Source: CAZUEG01 sp043798775
Lineage (GTDB): Bacteria > Patescibacteriota > Minisyncoccia > Minisyncoccales > GWA2-46-15
Length of the DNA: 15,483 bases
Assembly (NCBI GenBank): GCA_043798775.1
Contig: JAZDOL010000036.1
Span: 1 to 15,483, forward strand
Direction: 5' to 3'
Shown: positions 14,260 through 15,483 of the stretch, in pieces
How the letters are laid out: each line of letters opens with the position of its first letter
Numbering within the stretch: position 1 is the stretch's first letter
The notes under the pieces: generated by a model
Databases searched by the model: none
The model's input: the letters and a program-made list of their open reading frames with translations, nothing else
Told to the model about the DNA's origin: nothing
Position numbers and translations under genes: made by a program

Positions 14260-15393
14260 ATGGGTTACAAAGTACCATTCGTAAATTATTCACTACAGTA
14301 TAAAAAAATTAAGAAACGAATCGATAAAACGATGGCGGATGTTTTAAATAGGGGGGATTTGATTTTAAGAAAAGACACTGAAGAATTTGAAAAGAAGCTG
14401 GCGGATTTTATTGGCGTTAAATATGCCGTTGGCTTGAATAGCGGGACCGATGCTTTGTTTTTTTCCCTCCTTGCTTGCGGGATCAAAAAAGGCGACGAAG
14501 TAATAACCGTGTCTCATACTTTTGTTGCCTCAATCGCGACAATCGTTCAAGCCGGAGGAAAGCCAATTCTCGTAGACGTTGGCAACGACTACGTGATGGA
14601 TACTGGTAAACTAGAAAAAGTAATCGGGCCAAAAACCAAATTTATCATTCCCGTTCATTTAAATGGCCGAATGGTTGATATGGAAAAGGTGATGGCAATA
14701 GCGAAAAAATATAATCTCATTGTTATCGAAGACGCGGCGCAATCGATCGGCGCGAAATATAAAATGAAAAAATTGGGATGGCGCGTTGGCGGATCAATCG
14801 GACTAACGGGATGTTTCAGTTTTTATCCGGCAAAGATTCTTGGCTGTTTCGGCGATGGGGGGGCTATAACGACAAATAATCAAGACATTGCCCAAAAAGT
14901 ACGCTTGTTACGCGACCATGGGCAAGAAACAAAAACAAATATTGTTTGTTATGGCTGGAATTCTCGTCTGGATAACCTTCAGGCGGCGGTGTTGAATGTG
15001 AAACTTGCTTATTTATCGGATTGGATAAAAAGAAGGCGGGAGATCGCAAAAATTTATAGCCATATGCTTACCGGGATAAAAGAAATCAAACTGCCGCCGG
15101 AAATTGATTCCGATCCCAATTACTTTGATGTTTTTCAAAATTATGTTATTTGCGCCGAAAGAAGGAACGAGTTGTATAATTATTTGAAAGAGAACGGCGT
15201 GGAAACACTGATTAAAGACCGAGTCGCTAATCACTGCCAACCGGGGCTTAACCTTTCTCGCTTCAAATTGCCGGTTAGCGAACATTTGGCAAATGAGGTA
15301 ATATCTTTACCGATGTATCCCGAATTAACTAACCAGCAGGTTGGCTATGTTGTTAAATGCATTGTAGGTTTTTATCGTCATAGGCGTGTATAG
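14260..15393 (+). CDS. DegT/DnrJ/EryC1/StrS family PLP-dependent sugar aminotransferase
   Basis: Fold-type I aminotransferase of 377 residues that normally converts a keto group on a nucleotide sugar to an amine using glutamate or glutamine. 'LNSGTDALFFSLLA' at 59-72 binds the PLP phosphate, 'VSHTFVASIATIVQAGG' at 84-100 stacks on the ring, 'VIEDAAQSIGA' supplies Asp158, and 'SFYPAKILGCFGDGGA' holds the Schiff-base Lys192. 'NSRLDNLQAAVLNVKL' near 234-249 is a family signature. The start 'MGYKVPFVNYS' fits the family and I see no better upstream start. It follows the E1 pair after a 239-base gap filled by the palindromic element, so it may be on its own transcript or rely on read-through. It probably makes an amino sugar for this glycan. 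Confidence 0.95.
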   Translation: MGYKVPFVNYSLQYKKIKKRIDKTMADVLNRGDLILRKDTEEFEKKLADFIGVKYAVGLNSGTDALFFSLLACGIKKGDEVITVSHTFVASIATIVQAGGKPILVDVGNDYVMDTGKLEKVIGPKTKFIIPVHLNGRMVDMEKVMAIAKKYNLIVIEDAAQSIGAKYKMKKLGWRVGGSIGLTGCFSFYPAKILGCFGDGGAITTNNQDIAQKVRLLRDHGQETKTNIVCYGWNSRLDNLQAAVLNVKLAYLSDWIKRRREIAKIYSHMLTGIKEIKLPPEIDSDPNYFDVFQNYVICAERRNELYNYLKENGVETLIKDRVANHCQPGLNLSRFKLPVSEHLANEVISLPMYPELTNQQVGYVVKCIVGFYRHRRV

Positions 15394-15483
15394 CGAAAAG
15401 GTTTTTGACGGTTCGATTGGCTTTATGAATAGAACAGATTATTTATAGCAGTAAAAAAAGTTTTAACGGAACAGGGGGGCGGG
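15394..15483. other. Short tail after the aminotransferase, no intact gene
   Basis: Ninety bases with no convincing gene. The ATG at 15425 opens a seven-codon frame that ends in TAG. From 15433 a frame runs to the edge and ends 'KKVLTEQGGG', which faintly recalls the 'KKVL-TGG-G' start of a Rossmann sugar dehydratase/epimerase, but no start codon precedes it in frame and the glycine motif would need one more base. I do not call a gene. Confidence 0.3.

Noticed and set aside
14033..14284. An 83-codon + strand frame and a 78-codon - strand frame across the gap before the aminotransferase
   Set aside because: Both run through the palindrome, which keeps frames open on both strands. The products are Arg-rich, low in pattern and match no family I know.
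1..15483. CRISPR array, tRNA or rRNA genes
   Set aside because: No regularly spaced repeats, cloverleaf with tRNA consensus (no TTCRANY-type T-loop in the palindrome) or rRNA-like stretches were seen on either strand.

Overview
The window reads as an internal piece of a surface-polysaccharide (O-antigen or capsule-like) gene cluster. Every credible gene lies on the + strand, mostly end to end with overlaps of 1 to 14 bases, so it behaves as one long operon. The DNA is AT-rich and most genes lack a clear Shine-Dalgarno site. Gene content and composition fit an uncultured bacterium, possibly Patescibacteria/CPR, but there is no marker gene here and that placement is a guess. Stops TAA, TAG and TGA are all used, and internal TGA is not needed as a sense codon.

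Layout. 2-271: C-terminal end of a radical SAM/SPASM protein, cut by the left edge. 302-1351: methyltransferase with a zinc-ribbon-like N-terminus. 1383-2882: Wzx-type flippase. 2884-4242: GT-B-like transferase of uncertain family. 4229-4936: FkbM methyltransferase. 5032-5946: GT2 glycosyltransferase. 5948-6865: NAD-dependent sugar epimerase/dehydratase. 6865-7722: divergent GT-A-like protein. 7744-9000: Wzy/O-antigen ligase-like membrane protein. 8993-9994: membrane-anchored GT2. 9991-10752: second class I methyltransferase. 10745-11353: phosphoglycosyl transferase that starts the glycan. 11384-12376 and 13043-14020: alpha and beta halves of a ThDP-dependent 2-oxoacid dehydrogenase E1-like enzyme, with an HNH endonuclease gene (12381-13046) wedged between them. 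14065-14199: GC-rich nested palindrome. 14260-15393: DegT-family aminotransferase. 15394-15483: short tail with no intact gene.

How the genes fit together (inference). The phosphoglycosyl transferase loads the first sugar phosphate on undecaprenyl phosphate. The GT2, GT-A-like and GT-B-like proteins extend the repeat unit. The epimerase, the E1-like pair and the DegT aminotransferase make or modify nucleotide sugars. The methyltransferases decorate the glycan, Wzx flips it and the Wzy-like protein polymerises or ligates it. The parts least explained by a standard cluster are the E1 alpha/beta pair with no E2 or E3 in view, the HNH gene between the two subunits, and the palindromic element before the aminotransferase.
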